The notes under the pieces were generated by a model. That model was not told the origin of the DNA. It searched no databases and was given only the letters and a program-made list of their open reading frames with translations. From Trueperaceae bacterium (GTDB taxonomy: Bacteria > Deinococcota > Deinococci > Deinococcales > Trueperaceae), in assembly GCA_020354625.1 (NCBI GenBank), contig CP070651.1, positions 4,016,358 to 4,080,357 of the forward strand: a stretch of DNA of 64,000 nt. Reading direction: 5' to 3'. Shown in pieces: positions 52,966 through 61,509 of this stretch. A program made the translations under genes and the position numbers. Within the stretch, counting starts at the first letter, position 1; every line of letters starts with the position of its first letter.

Positions 52966-52975
52966 GGTTTGCCGT

Positions 52976-53671
52976 CTATGCCGACAAGGGCGTTTCCTCG
53001 CCCGTTACGCGACCGTCTTCGAGCCTGACGATGCGTTTGACCTGGTCGAGGAGCCTCGGATCGTGGGTGCTGAACACGAAGGTGACCCCGTGCTCTTCAT
53101 TGAGGTGTTGCATCAGCTCGATCAGGGTGTGCCCGGTCTCGCTATCCAAGTTGGCAGTGGGCTCGTCTGCCAGGATGATCTTGGGATCGGCTGCCAGTGC
53201 GCGTGCCACGGCGACGCGTTGCTGCTGACCACCTGAGAGCTGGTTGGGTCGGCGATCAGCGTACTCGGACATACCGAGCGCTGCGAGCGCTTCTCTCGCT
53301 ACGGTTTCACGTCTGTTTTTGGCGATGCCGCGGAGCTCGAGCACAAAGGCGGCGTTCTCGAGAGCTGTCAGTACCGGGATGAGGTTATATGCCTGGAAGA
53401 CAAAACCTATGTTCCAAAGGCGCAAACGGGCCGACTGACTTTTGCTGAGTTGGTCGATACGGGTGTCATTCAGCCAGACCTCGCCGCTCGAGGGGTGGTC
53501 GAGGGCTCCCATCAGGTGGAGGAGCGTGCTCTTACCGCTACCCGAGGGGCCGGCGATCGCGGTGAACTCACCTTGCTGAATCTCCAGGTCGACGCCACGA
53601 AGAGCGTGGGTTGTTACCTCACCCACCTGGTAATCTTTTTTGAGTTCTTTGACTGAGTAGACAGTGGACAT
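52976..53671 (-). CDS. ABC transporter ATPase, LolD/MacB type
   Basis: The product is 231 residues. Walker A is GPSGSGKST (41-49), the signature LSGGQQQR (145-152), and Walker B IILADEPTANLD with catalytic Glu170. The insert after the Q-loop and the STHD switch histidine (VFSTHDPRLL) are present. This branch energises FtsX-type permeases in lipoprotein release, macrolide export or peptide sensing. It is the last gene of an operon with two FtsX permeases and a GbsR-type regulator; the gap to the preceding gene is 42 bases. Confidence 0.94.
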   Translation of the reverse strand: MSTVYSVKELKKDYQVGEVTTHALRGVDLEIQQGEFTAIAGPSGSGKSTLLHLMGALDHPSSGEVWLNDTRIDQLSKSQSARLRLWNIGFVFQAYNLIPVLTALENAAFVLELRGIAKNRRETVAREALAALGMSEYADRRPNQLSGGQQQRVAVARALAADPKIILADEPTANLDSETGHTLIELMQHLNEEHGVTFVFSTHDPRLLDQVKRIVRLEDGRVTGEETPLSA

Positions 53672-53713
53672 GGGGTCTCCTTCGAGATGGGACGGTTTTT
53701 GTCACAAATGTGG

Positions 53714-54940
53714 CTACGCCGTGAAGCGCATGGCCTCCACCGGTTCGAGCCGCGACGCAACATTTGCCGGCCAGAGCGCAGCCAGAATGCCGGTAGCGAT
53801 GGCAAAGCCTACTGAAAACAGCACCTGATGCGGTTTGACGCTGGGGTAGAAAATCGGTTTTAGGCCGAAGCTGGCGTAGTATTCTTCCAGCCCTGGTATG
53901 GACAGGCCGTTTTGCGACCAGTATGCCAGGAGTAGGAGGCCGAGCACGGTGCCGATCGCGGCCCCTGTGGTGCAGAGCAGCACGCTCTCGAGCGTGATCA
54001 TGCGCACGATGTTCCTTCCGGCGGCTCCTAGCGAGATGATCACACCGAATTCGTGGATGCGCTCCATGAGGCTCAAGTAGACGGTGTTGACAACCAACAG
54101 GCCAGCCAGGATAAAGAAGATGATGTTGACGACGTTCATCATCGGTCCGAAGGCGTCGAGAAGTTGGACGAGAGACGGGTTGAGGTCTCGCCAGCTCTCT
54201 ACGCTGTAGTTCGGGAGAGCAGCCTGCAAGGTGTCGCGTCGGGTGAGAGCGGTGGAGTCCTCTTTCAGTAGTCGCAGCTCTGGGAAGTGGATTTCGAAGT
54301 GGGTGACGGCTCCAGGGGCGGCTAGTTCTTGTGCGGCAGCCAGGGAGAGGTAGGCGCTGCGAGACTCGAAGTTGGGGTCCAAGAGGTCGAGCAAGCCCAC
54401 GACCTGATAGGCAGCTGCTCCGAAGCCTTCGGTGCCGGGAGCGTAGATATATACATCGTCACCGAGTTCGACCTCCAGTGCCCGCGCCAGTGCTGCTCCG
54501 AGTAGGATCCCTTCCAGATCGCCCTCTTCGAGTAGACGGCCACCGATCAGGTTCTTTTCGAGAAACCGGTTCCTGAGGCTGGTGGGTAGATCTTGTCCGA
54601 CGGCGATGATTCCACGGGAGCGGTCCTCCCCGGAGAGCAGCCCCGGTACCGCTAGTACGCCCATGACTTCACCAGGTCCGGCTCCACTCTGCAGCGTCTC
54701 TTCGACCGAGGCGGCATCTTTGATCAGGAGGGCTCGAAACTCTCGAACATCGCGGTAGTCGGGTACGTGGACTTGGATATGGCCCGTGGCCTCGGTCAGA
54801 CTCTGGTACATATTATTGATAGAGGCCCCCCCCATGCCGTAGTAGAGCAGCGAAAGGAATACCACCGCTCCCACCGCACCGGAGGTGATCATGCTGCGGC
54901 GGCGTTGCCGCCAGAGGTTACGCCAGGCGAGAGTTACCAT
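53714..54940 (-). CDS. FtsX-type ABC permease (2)
   Basis: The product is 408 residues. Helix 1 follows the basic WRNLWRQRRRSMITSG motif, which is shared with the neighbouring permease. A large MacB-like periplasmic domain spans about 40-270. The FtsX core has three helices (MNVVNIIFFILAGLLVVNTVYLSLMERIHEFGVIISLGA ... ESVLLCTTGAAIGTVLGLLLL ... LFSVGFAIATGILAALWPANVASRLEPVEAMR). The terminal P-x-E-A-M-R is typical of LolC/E and MacB. It pairs with the permease at 55097. Confidence 0.92.
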   Translation of the reverse strand: MVTLAWRNLWRQRRRSMITSGAVGAVVFLSLLYYGMGGASINNMYQSLTEATGHIQVHVPDYRDVREFRALLIKDAASVEETLQSGAGPGEVMGVLAVPGLLSGEDRSRGIIAVGQDLPTSLRNRFLEKNLIGGRLLEEGDLEGILLGAALARALEVELGDDVYIYAPGTEGFGAAAYQVVGLLDLLDPNFESRSAYLSLAAAQELAAPGAVTHFEIHFPELRLLKEDSTALTRRDTLQAALPNYSVESWRDLNPSLVQLLDAFGPMMNVVNIIFFILAGLLVVNTVYLSLMERIHEFGVIISLGAAGRNIVRMITLESVLLCTTGAAIGTVLGLLLLAYWSQNGLSIPGLEEYYASFGLKPIFYPSVKPHQVLFSVGFAIATGILAALWPANVASRLEPVEAMRFTA

Positions 54941-55096
54941 CAGACCGAAACCGCCTTTCGAGAGCTCGCCGGCCGGCGCACGTGCCGATCCGATTCAGCT
55001 GCAGAGGGTATACGTTCGGTGTTCAACACACCGCCCCCTTCTCTCGAGGGTCCACAGGTTGACTGGATTTGCTGGTTGAAAAACATGTCGATCACT

Positions 55097-56380
55097 TCAC
55101 TCCGTTCGCATGGCCTCGGCAGCGTTGAGCCGGCGGATACGACCCGCTGGAGCCAGCGTGGCAAAAAGACCTGCCAGAGCGAGGGTGAAGCCGGCGTAGA
55201 GGAGGTATTCGGCGCGCAAGGCAGCGTAGATTTCATCACTCAGAGCGAACGCGCTGAAGATATCACCGTAGAGATTCCCGAACAGGGGGCCGAGGATATT
55301 CCAGGTATTAAAGACGAGGTTGAGTCCGTAGCCGAGAACCAGGCCGACGGCGTAACCGATGAGTGTGGCGAAGATGGCCTCCAAGGTCACGAGCCAAGAG
55401 AGACGGTGTTGATCGAGACCGAGTGCGATGATAATGCCGAACTCTCGGGTGCGCTCCAAGATGCTGACCACGACGGTGCTGGTCACGGTGAGGGCGGCGA
55501 AGATCGAAAAGATGAGCCCGAGAGGGATCGTCTGAGCGCGTTCCGCCGCGAGCCCTTCCTGGAGCGCCCCGAGGAGGTCCGAGACGCTGTAGGCCTCAAC
55601 GCCGCTACCCAATCGAGGCCGCAAGTTTTCCACCGCAGTGTCTTCTTGACCGAACGGAATGTCGAGGGCGAGCCCGGTGGCGGTGGCGATGCCTGTCAGA
55701 GACCGGGCATCGTCGAGATGGATCAGCACGACGGTTTCGTCGATGATGGAGATACCGGTATCGACCAAGCCGACGACGATCAGCCCGGTGGCTTGCGGAC
55801 CGGAAACCGATGCGGCGTCCATAGCGAGGCGCTCACCGAGCCGGACGTCGATCTTTTCGGCGAGGTCGGTACCGAGTACCACCTCACCCTGGGTCTCGAG
55901 CATCCGTCCCTGGCCGATGTTGGCCGGGATGTTGCTCACCCTATCCTCGAGGTTCGGATCGATCCCTCTGACCTGAACGCCTTCGGTAGCATAGGGAGAA
56001 CGTATGAGCGCGGGAAACTCGAGCCTGGGTGCCACCCCCTCGATTTGAGGGATGGCGGCGGCGATCTCGACGAACTCCTGGATCTCCGGAAGCGCGTTTT
56101 CAGGATCGGGGTCTTCATGGTAGCTCACGGTGGTAATCATCCCTGGGGCGCTTACGAAGCGTGCCTGGCCGTTCATGACCGAGTCGAGGAAACCGTCGGT
56201 GAAACCCCAGAAGAAGATGATCGCCATCGTGGCATAGGCGACAACGATGACGAGCAAGATGGTACGCCTACGTTGCCGCCAGAGGTTACGCCAAGCGAGC
56301 CGGTAGAGTGGCATGGCGCTGCCCCGTCTTCCGTGCAGGGGGCCGGCCGTAGTCCTTGTTTTGGTGGTGAGGGTGCTCAT
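55097..56380 (-). CDS. FtsX-type ABC permease (1)
   Basis: The product is 427 residues from the ATG at 56380 (GAGAGGAG upstream). A later ATG (MPLYRLAWRN) would also keep the conserved WRNLWRQRRRTILL start. It has a periplasmic MacB-like domain at about 60-290 and a three-helix FtsX core ending IRRLNAAEAMRTE. It is homologous to the downstream permease, so the complex is probably a LolCDE-like heterodimer with one ATPase dimer. No membrane-fusion protein is encoded nearby, which favours lipoprotein or lipid handling over tripartite efflux. Confidence 0.92.
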   Translation of the reverse strand: MSTLTTKTRTTAGPLHGRRGSAMPLYRLAWRNLWRQRRRTILLVIVVAYATMAIIFFWGFTDGFLDSVMNGQARFVSAPGMITTVSYHEDPDPENALPEIQEFVEIAAAIPQIEGVAPRLEFPALIRSPYATEGVQVRGIDPNLEDRVSNIPANIGQGRMLETQGEVVLGTDLAEKIDVRLGERLAMDAASVSGPQATGLIVVGLVDTGISIIDETVVLIHLDDARSLTGIATATGLALDIPFGQEDTAVENLRPRLGSGVEAYSVSDLLGALQEGLAAERAQTIPLGLIFSIFAALTVTSTVVVSILERTREFGIIIALGLDQHRLSWLVTLEAIFATLIGYAVGLVLGYGLNLVFNTWNILGPLFGNLYGDIFSAFALSDEIYAALRAEYLLYAGFTLALAGLFATLAPAGRIRRLNAAEAMRTE

Positions 56381-56481
56381 GCGGCTCCTCTCAAAGCCCG
56401 AGCTGGTGGTAGTGTCGGCATGAACGGGTGCGGGTACGCATCCTGTTTCGGGTCGACGGGCTTTCATGAACCCGTGGTCGG

Positions 56482-56940
56482 TTACGTCCTTTCATGCTTC
56501 CACCGATCCAAGACCTTGGGCATCTCGTTTTCCCAAAATACGTAGAAATCGTGCATGTCCTTGAGGCCTCGACGCACGTCCGCGTCACTCCCTTCGATGA
56601 GGGACAAGCCTTTTTCGGCGAGTCTTCGCATGGTGGCAAGTTGTGTCACGCGGGTCTTGGCCGACTGATACCAGGCGTCGGGTTTGTTGCGGTAGTAGAC
56701 GCGGCGATCACCAGGTTTGCTGACGCGTTCGATCAACCCCGGTGCCTCCAACATTCTGGTCATGGTACTGATCGAACCCCGACTCGCCTTGAGCGTTTGT
56801 GCCAGCTCTTCGGCCGACTGTTCGGGTGGGTCGGCGATGAGCAGGGCTCCGAGCAGCCTTCCCGCCATACGAGGCAGCCCCTGATGGGCTAGAGAGAGCC
56901 CCATCTCCTCGATGAACTCGAGTTTCTCATGGCTGAGCAC
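56482..56940 (-). CDS. GbsR/MarR-family regulator
   Basis: The product is 152 residues from a GTG at 56940 with AAGGGGGTG upstream. A longer version from 56997 would start inside the -35 box and is rejected. The winged helix spans about 20-95 (RMAGRLLGALLIADPPEQSAEELAQTLKASRGSISTMTRMLEAPGLIERVSKPGDRRVYYR). The C-terminal helical part (MHDFYVFWENEMPKVLDRW) is the dimerisation arm of the GbsR type. As first gene of the permease/ATPase operon it probably controls that operon through the palindrome at the promoter. Confidence 0.88.
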   Translation of the reverse strand: MLSHEKLEFIEEMGLSLAHQGLPRMAGRLLGALLIADPPEQSAEELAQTLKASRGSISTMTRMLEAPGLIERVSKPGDRRVYYRNKPDAWYQSAKTRVTQLATMRRLAEKGLSLIEGSDADVRRGLKDMHDFYVFWENEMPKVLDRWKHERT

Positions 56941-56956
56941 GCTGATTGCACCCCCT

Positions 56957-56997
56957 TTAACAGGGTTAATTATAAGGATTTTCAAATATTTAGTCAA
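56957..56997 (-). promoter_or_regulatory. Promoter with palindromic operator for the GbsR-FtsX-LolD operon
   Basis: On the reverse strand TTGACT (56992-56997), a 17-base spacer and TATAAT (56969-56974) form a near-consensus promoter. TTAAC-AGG-GTTAA (56957-56969) abuts the -10 and covers the transcript start, as expected of a repressor site. Confidence 0.85.
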
Positions 56998-57188
56998 TAC
57001 TGAAAATTGTGAAAAAGAGTTCCGGAACTCGATCCCGCGAACGGCTTATGTGATTTGAAGTTCTGCTGATCGATCGAGTTCCCGATCGATGCTGCCGGTT
57101 CGGGTCGGATGCGAGACGCCTCTGGCAGCTTTCACTTTGCACTGTAGAGCGGTTAACTCCTCTTGTGGAAACGATACACTGAAGGAGA

Positions 57189-59498
57189 ATGACAGAACTC
57201 TCTTTGGAAAGAATCCACACCTTTTTTCAGAAACACCCTGAGCGACCTTGGCATATCCAAGACATCCAGAAACGCCTGAAAATCAAAGATCGCTCGGTAC
57301 TTAGGCAGGCTCTGACCACCCTGGTGGATGAGGGTAGGCTGATCCGCACGCGTAGCCGGACCTACGGGCTTCCCCAGGAGATGAATCTTGTTCTCGGCAA
57401 GCTTCAAGTCACTTCTGGCGGGTACGGTTTCGTGATTCCTCAGCAGGGTGAGAAAGACCTCTTTATCCCTGCAGAGGCGTTGGGTGGTGCTTGGGACGGT
57501 GACAAGGTGGTCGCTCGCCCGAACCCCACGAAGAGCCCTGATGATCGCCCTAGCGGTGTGATCGTAAGAATTCTCGAGCGCAGGCATCACAGAGTAGTCG
57601 GTACGCTCGAGTACGCCCGGGGGTACGCGATCTTACGCCCCGACTCGGCTCGGTTACGAGAACGCATCTTGTTGGTGCCTGAATCGGTAGGGACGTTGGA
57701 GGGTGGCTCGAGAATCGTCGTCAAAATGGTCTGGCCGGAGGAGTCCGGTGAGAAAGACCCCTTCGGCGAGGTCGAAGAATACCTCGGTGAGGGTGAAGAC
57801 GACACGATCGAGACTCGCGCGGTCATCATCAAATACGGTCTGAAAGACCGCTTCGAGGACGCGACGCGGTCTGAGGCTGGAGCCATACCGCCTGCTGTCA
57901 CGAACGAGATGTTGAAAGGCCGAACCGACTATCGCCAGACCGACACCTTTACGATCGACGATGCCGAGGCCAAGGATTTCGATGACGCCATCTCGGTGGA
58001 GCGGCTCAAGGGGAAGGGTTCGAACGGTTTAGTGAGGATAGGCGTACACATCGCCGACGTATCGTATTACGTTGCCGAAGAGACCAGCTTGGACCGTGAA
58101 GCGCGTGAGCGGGCTACCAGCGTCTATCTTCCGGGTAGTGTTCTGCCGATGTTGCCCGAAGAGCTTTCGAACGGTATCTGCTCACTGGTCGAAGGTCAGC
58201 CACGGCTCACCCTCTCCGTTCTTGTAGATATGACGCGGGCGGGGGACATCAAAGGGGTAGCCTTTAAAGAGACCGTGATTCGCTCTGCTGCGCGTCTCAC
58301 GTACGATCAGGTGCAGACGCTGGCGACGGGTGGACGGTTACCCCACGGCAAGAGGAAGTTGGAGCGAGATCTCAGATTGCTTATCAAGCTGAGCCAGACG
58401 CTTCGCAGTCAGAGAATCGTACAGGGAGCTCTCGATTTCGACTTTGCCGAGTCGCAGGTCGATGTGGATGATGAAGGGAACTTGCACGTGAAGCCGATCC
58501 GCTCCAACCGAGCGAGACAACTGGTGGAAGAGCTGATGTTGCTCGCCAACCGGTTGGTGGCTCACCATCTCTCTACGGCCGAGATCCCAGCCCTTTACCG
58601 CGTGCATGAGGATCCCTCTTCTGATAAGATCCAGAGCCTGCAACGTGCTCTCGGCAAACTCGGTTACACGCTCGATCTTCAACACGCAACGGCGCAAGAT
58701 CTCCAGGAGATCTTGAAGCGGGCTGCTGGAAAACCCGAAGCTCAGTTGGTCAACACGCTACTGCTCCGTTCCTTGAAGCAGGCACGCTATAGCGCGAAGA
58801 ACCTGGGCCACTTCGGGCTGGCGTTCGAACACTACCTGCACTTCACCAGCCCGATTCGGCGCTATCCCGATCTCGTGGTGCACCGTGTGTTGCGGGCCAT
58901 GCTTCAACACCGACTCTCCCCGCCCCTGAAAGAACGGCTCAAGACCGATTTTCCGAAATTGGCGGAGCATACCAGCGAACGAGAGCGCAACGCAGTGGAG
59001 GCCGAACGAGATCTGACCCGCTACTACCAAGCACGTTGGGCCAAGGAACATCTCGGCGAGCGCTTGCGGGGCGTGATCAGTGGTGTGACCAACTTCGGTG
59101 TGTTCGTCTCGCTGCCCAACGGCGTGGAGGGTTTAATCCACGTCTCGCACCTCAACGACGACTACTACGAGTATCAAGAAGATGCGCTTTTGCTCACCGG
59201 CAAGCACAGCAAACGGCAGTTCCGGCTGGGCGGGAGCGTCGAGGTTCGCATCTATGCGGCAAACCCTACCAGTCGTCAGATCGATCTTCTCCCCACCTAT
59301 CTCGCCGTGCCGGAACGGGAGGTAGACGAGTCACCCGTAAAGAAGAAGGCACCGAAGCGGCTCAAGACCCCTATTCATAAGCCCGAAAGTGTACCCCCCC
59401 CGACGAGTGACGAAGCCGAGCCGTCTCGCATTCGATCCCGACCACCTTCGGGGCGGCGGCGTGTGCTCGTGTTCGGCGATCCGACGCGTAAAAAGTAA
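57189..59498 (+). CDS. rnr: Ribonuclease R (VacB/RNase II family)
   Basis: The product is 769 residues. The order is an N-terminal winged-helix domain (about 1-60), two cold-shock domains (70-230), the RNB catalytic core starting at TFTIDDAEAKDFDDAISVE with the metal-binding aspartates (257-267), and an S1 domain (about 665-740, GERLRGVISGVTNFGVFVSLPNGVEGLIHVSHL). The C-terminus is basic and Pro-rich, as in RNase R, which aids unwinding. It is a processive 3'-5' exoribonuclease able to degrade structured RNA. GGAG lies only 3 bases before the ATG, an unusually short spacing. Confidence 0.96.
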   Translation: MTELSLERIHTFFQKHPERPWHIQDIQKRLKIKDRSVLRQALTTLVDEGRLIRTRSRTYGLPQEMNLVLGKLQVTSGGYGFVIPQQGEKDLFIPAEALGGAWDGDKVVARPNPTKSPDDRPSGVIVRILERRHHRVVGTLEYARGYAILRPDSARLRERILLVPESVGTLEGGSRIVVKMVWPEESGEKDPFGEVEEYLGEGEDDTIETRAVIIKYGLKDRFEDATRSEAGAIPPAVTNEMLKGRTDYRQTDTFTIDDAEAKDFDDAISVERLKGKGSNGLVRIGVHIADVSYYVAEETSLDREARERATSVYLPGSVLPMLPEELSNGICSLVEGQPRLTLSVLVDMTRAGDIKGVAFKETVIRSAARLTYDQVQTLATGGRLPHGKRKLERDLRLLIKLSQTLRSQRIVQGALDFDFAESQVDVDDEGNLHVKPIRSNRARQLVEELMLLANRLVAHHLSTAEIPALYRVHEDPSSDKIQSLQRALGKLGYTLDLQHATAQDLQEILKRAAGKPEAQLVNTLLLRSLKQARYSAKNLGHFGLAFEHYLHFTSPIRRYPDLVVHRVLRAMLQHRLSPPLKERLKTDFPKLAEHTSERERNAVEAERDLTRYYQARWAKEHLGERLRGVISGVTNFGVFVSLPNGVEGLIHVSHLNDDYYEYQEDALLLTGKHSKRQFRLGGSVEVRIYAANPTSRQIDLLPTYLAVPEREVDESPVKKKAPKRLKTPIHKPESVPPPTSDEAEPSRIRSRPPSGRRRVLVFGDPTRKK

Positions 59499-60015
59499 GG
59501 GCCCTGTCAGCCAGGATTCTCGCGTGGCGTCGAACCGAGAAAGTGTAGCGGTGTCTGTCTCGCTTGGTCGGGGTCTTCTGTATGGCCCCGAAGCCCTTGT
59601 GGCGTTGGTATCGCCGGGCCAGTCAGCCTCATGTAAGACAGTTGCTATGATCGCTGGGTATCCTGAACCGGCCGCTGGTGTTTAGAACTTTGAGGTACGA
59701 TGGTGTCGAGGAATGAAACGTGTGGACACGGTCAAGCGTCTCTTGGCCGTTTTCGTTGAGGGGTTCTTATTAGGAGGGGCAAATGTGCCAACCGAAAAAG
59801 CAGATCGCTCGTGGTGCCGCCGAACCGTTCGGTCGGCCAAGGGTGTTTGGGGCGGAGCGAGTCGGAAATCGATGTGGTTAAGGAGAGTTGCCCAGCGTGA
59901 AGGAACCGGTGCCACCTCGATAAAGTGCGCACGGAGACGGGGTTGGCAGGCGATCGTGGCCCTGTGGCGATCGACCCGGCTACCCTGTCTGGGGGCTTCT
60001 GGTAGACTCGTGTGT
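59499..60015 (+). other. Region of tiny reading frames with ribosome binding sites, no clear gene
   Basis: No conventional gene is evident in these 517 bases. Two very short frames have good ribosome binding sites: a 33-codon one starting MCQPKKQIARG behind AGGAGGGG (ATG at 59783), and an 8-codon one starting GTG behind AAGGAG shortly after. A further frame at 59713 starts MKRVDTVKRLLAVFVEGFLL but has no codon-level support beyond that. This could be leader-peptide-like control of the downstream gene, or chance. Confidence 0.35.
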
Positions 60016-60126
60016 ATGAAGGTAGCTGACACCCTCTGTTTACAAGTGGTGGGAGGATCGCAACAAAAAAGTGATCGCTGGGGTAGTTTCTACGCCTCGA
60101 AGTTCGAAATGAGCGAGGTTGCTTGA
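60016..60126 (+). CDS. Possible 36-residue leader ORF coupled to the next gene
   Basis: The frame starts MKVADTLCLQVVGG. TAGACT ends 7 bases before its ATG, the leaderless promoter layout seen elsewhere in this window, and its TGA overlaps the ATG of the 457-residue gene (TGATG). The overlap suggests translational coupling, which the weak ribosome binding site of the larger gene would need. No homologue is recognised and it may be only a translated leader. Confidence 0.35.
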   Translation: MKVADTLCLQVVGGSQQKSDRWGSFYASKFEMSEVA

Positions 60127-61496
60127 TGGCTGGCGAGTTCAGATATCCCCTTACCCGCATCTGTCTTCGAACGGGTCAGCTTACCTTGCCCCAGAAGCTC
60201 CTTGAGCTATTTCCGGAACACGGGGCGGTGACCGCTATCGACAGCGAGTTGGATAAGGAGTTCGAGCTCGTTGTAAGTGGGCCGCGCACCGTGGCCGGCT
60301 TTGCGGGGTTTTTTGAAGCGCATCGACTCGAAGTCAACGACGAGCTTCTGATACGTCCCTTGGATGATGGCCGCTATGCCGTCACGGCACTAGCCCGACC
60401 GAAGAAGCTGGATTATGCGGATCCCACAACCGTAGAGGAGCTACTCGATACGATCTATCAGATGGTTACGCCGATGACCGAGGCTGAGATTCGTGCGCTC
60501 AATCCCGATCTCCCTGACGAGTTCGATCTGAGTGGGGCGTTGGTTGCGGATCGACGGTTCATCATTCATGAGGGTCGCTGGCAACCCGTGGAGAAGGTCG
60601 CTCGGCTAGCCGAGCATGAGGGGCGAGAGGATGGGGAGGAAGTTGAAGGGCCCAGGCGAGTCACCGTTACTCCCTATCCACGCCGGGTTCTGTTCCCTGG
60701 TGAATCGGCCTTGAACTCCGAGATGGAGTCGGGTGATCGAACGTTTCAAAACAGGGCCAGAGAGTCCCTTCTCCGCTTCGGATTTCAGGTTCAGGGTCTC
60801 CCACATGGGCAGCTGCTGGCACGTGCGGATCTCGGTCGAAAGCACTACAGCGTACTCGTGCATGTGCTTTCAGAGGAGAAGATCGACTGGGCGGCGCTGT
60901 TGTCTAGGCGTCGCGAGACAGCAGCTACGTATTTGGCGGTTTTTGGTGACTATCGGGACCTTCATCGTCTCAGTGCCCCCGCCGAGCTCGCTCGTGCAAC
61001 TCTCTGGTCATGGGACGCGATATCGAGGGCAGAAGAGCTGACCCAAACGGTCGTGATTACCTGCTTCGACCTCGAGCCTCACTTCGAGAACGATGGACTT
61101 TATGAGCAAGGGCTTGAACGATTTGAGCGCACCATCGAGCAACGGGTGGCAGAGCGGGGCATATTTTCGGCTGTACTGACCCGCCTAGCCGGTATCAGGT
61201 CTTCAACCATCTTTGTGCTCGAAGATGTCGTGCTCGATAACGATATCCCGAGGGATCAAGTCGTACACGTCCTCGAACAACTCGCGCAGCCACCGTTCCA
61301 CATGGTCGTCAAAGTCGATAGCGGTGAGTTCTGTCTGCGCTCCAACGTACCTGACGCGCTGCTCACCCTTTCTGAATATGCGCTCTCGCTACGGGAGCAA
61401 CTGCCGCTTCGAAATAGGCCGCGCGTCAAAGCCTTGCCGGAGCCCGAAGCAGATTCCGATACCTCTGAAGCGATCGATGCGGACACTTCACGGTAG
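60123..61496 (+). CDS. Conserved-looking protein of unknown function
   Basis: The product is 457 residues. Residues 1-100 form a compact alpha/beta region (RYPLTRICLRTGQLTLPQKLLELFP ... HRLEVNDELLIRPLDDGRYAVTAL). An acidic linker follows at about 160-180 (EHEGREDGEEVEG), then a second region at 200-440 (NRARESLLRFGFQVQGLPHGQLLARADLGRKHYSVLVHVL ... FHMVVKVDSGEFCLR). The second region has a loose resemblance to PD-(D/E)xK nuclease folds, but I see no complete active site. No family is recognised. There is no signal peptide, so it is cytoplasmic. It is convergent with carB, with 13 bases between stops. Confidence 0.75.
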   Translation: MMAGEFRYPLTRICLRTGQLTLPQKLLELFPEHGAVTAIDSELDKEFELVVSGPRTVAGFAGFFEAHRLEVNDELLIRPLDDGRYAVTALARPKKLDYADPTTVEELLDTIYQMVTPMTEAEIRALNPDLPDEFDLSGALVADRRFIIHEGRWQPVEKVARLAEHEGREDGEEVEGPRRVTVTPYPRRVLFPGESALNSEMESGDRTFQNRARESLLRFGFQVQGLPHGQLLARADLGRKHYSVLVHVLSEEKIDWAALLSRRRETAATYLAVFGDYRDLHRLSAPAELARATLWSWDAISRAEELTQTVVITCFDLEPHFENDGLYEQGLERFERTIEQRVAERGIFSAVLTRLAGIRSSTIFVLEDVVLDNDIPRDQVVHVLEQLAQPPFHMVVKVDSGEFCLRSNVPDALLTLSEYALSLREQLPLRNRPRVKALPEPEADSDTSEAIDADTSR

Positions 61497-61509
61497 CCGC
61501 CCCCGCTGA

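Noticed and set aside
54767-56545. 592-codon forward open frame over the two FtsX permease genes
   Set aside because: It spans the gap between two clear reverse-strand permeases and translates to a charged, low-complexity sequence. It is a shadow of the real genes.
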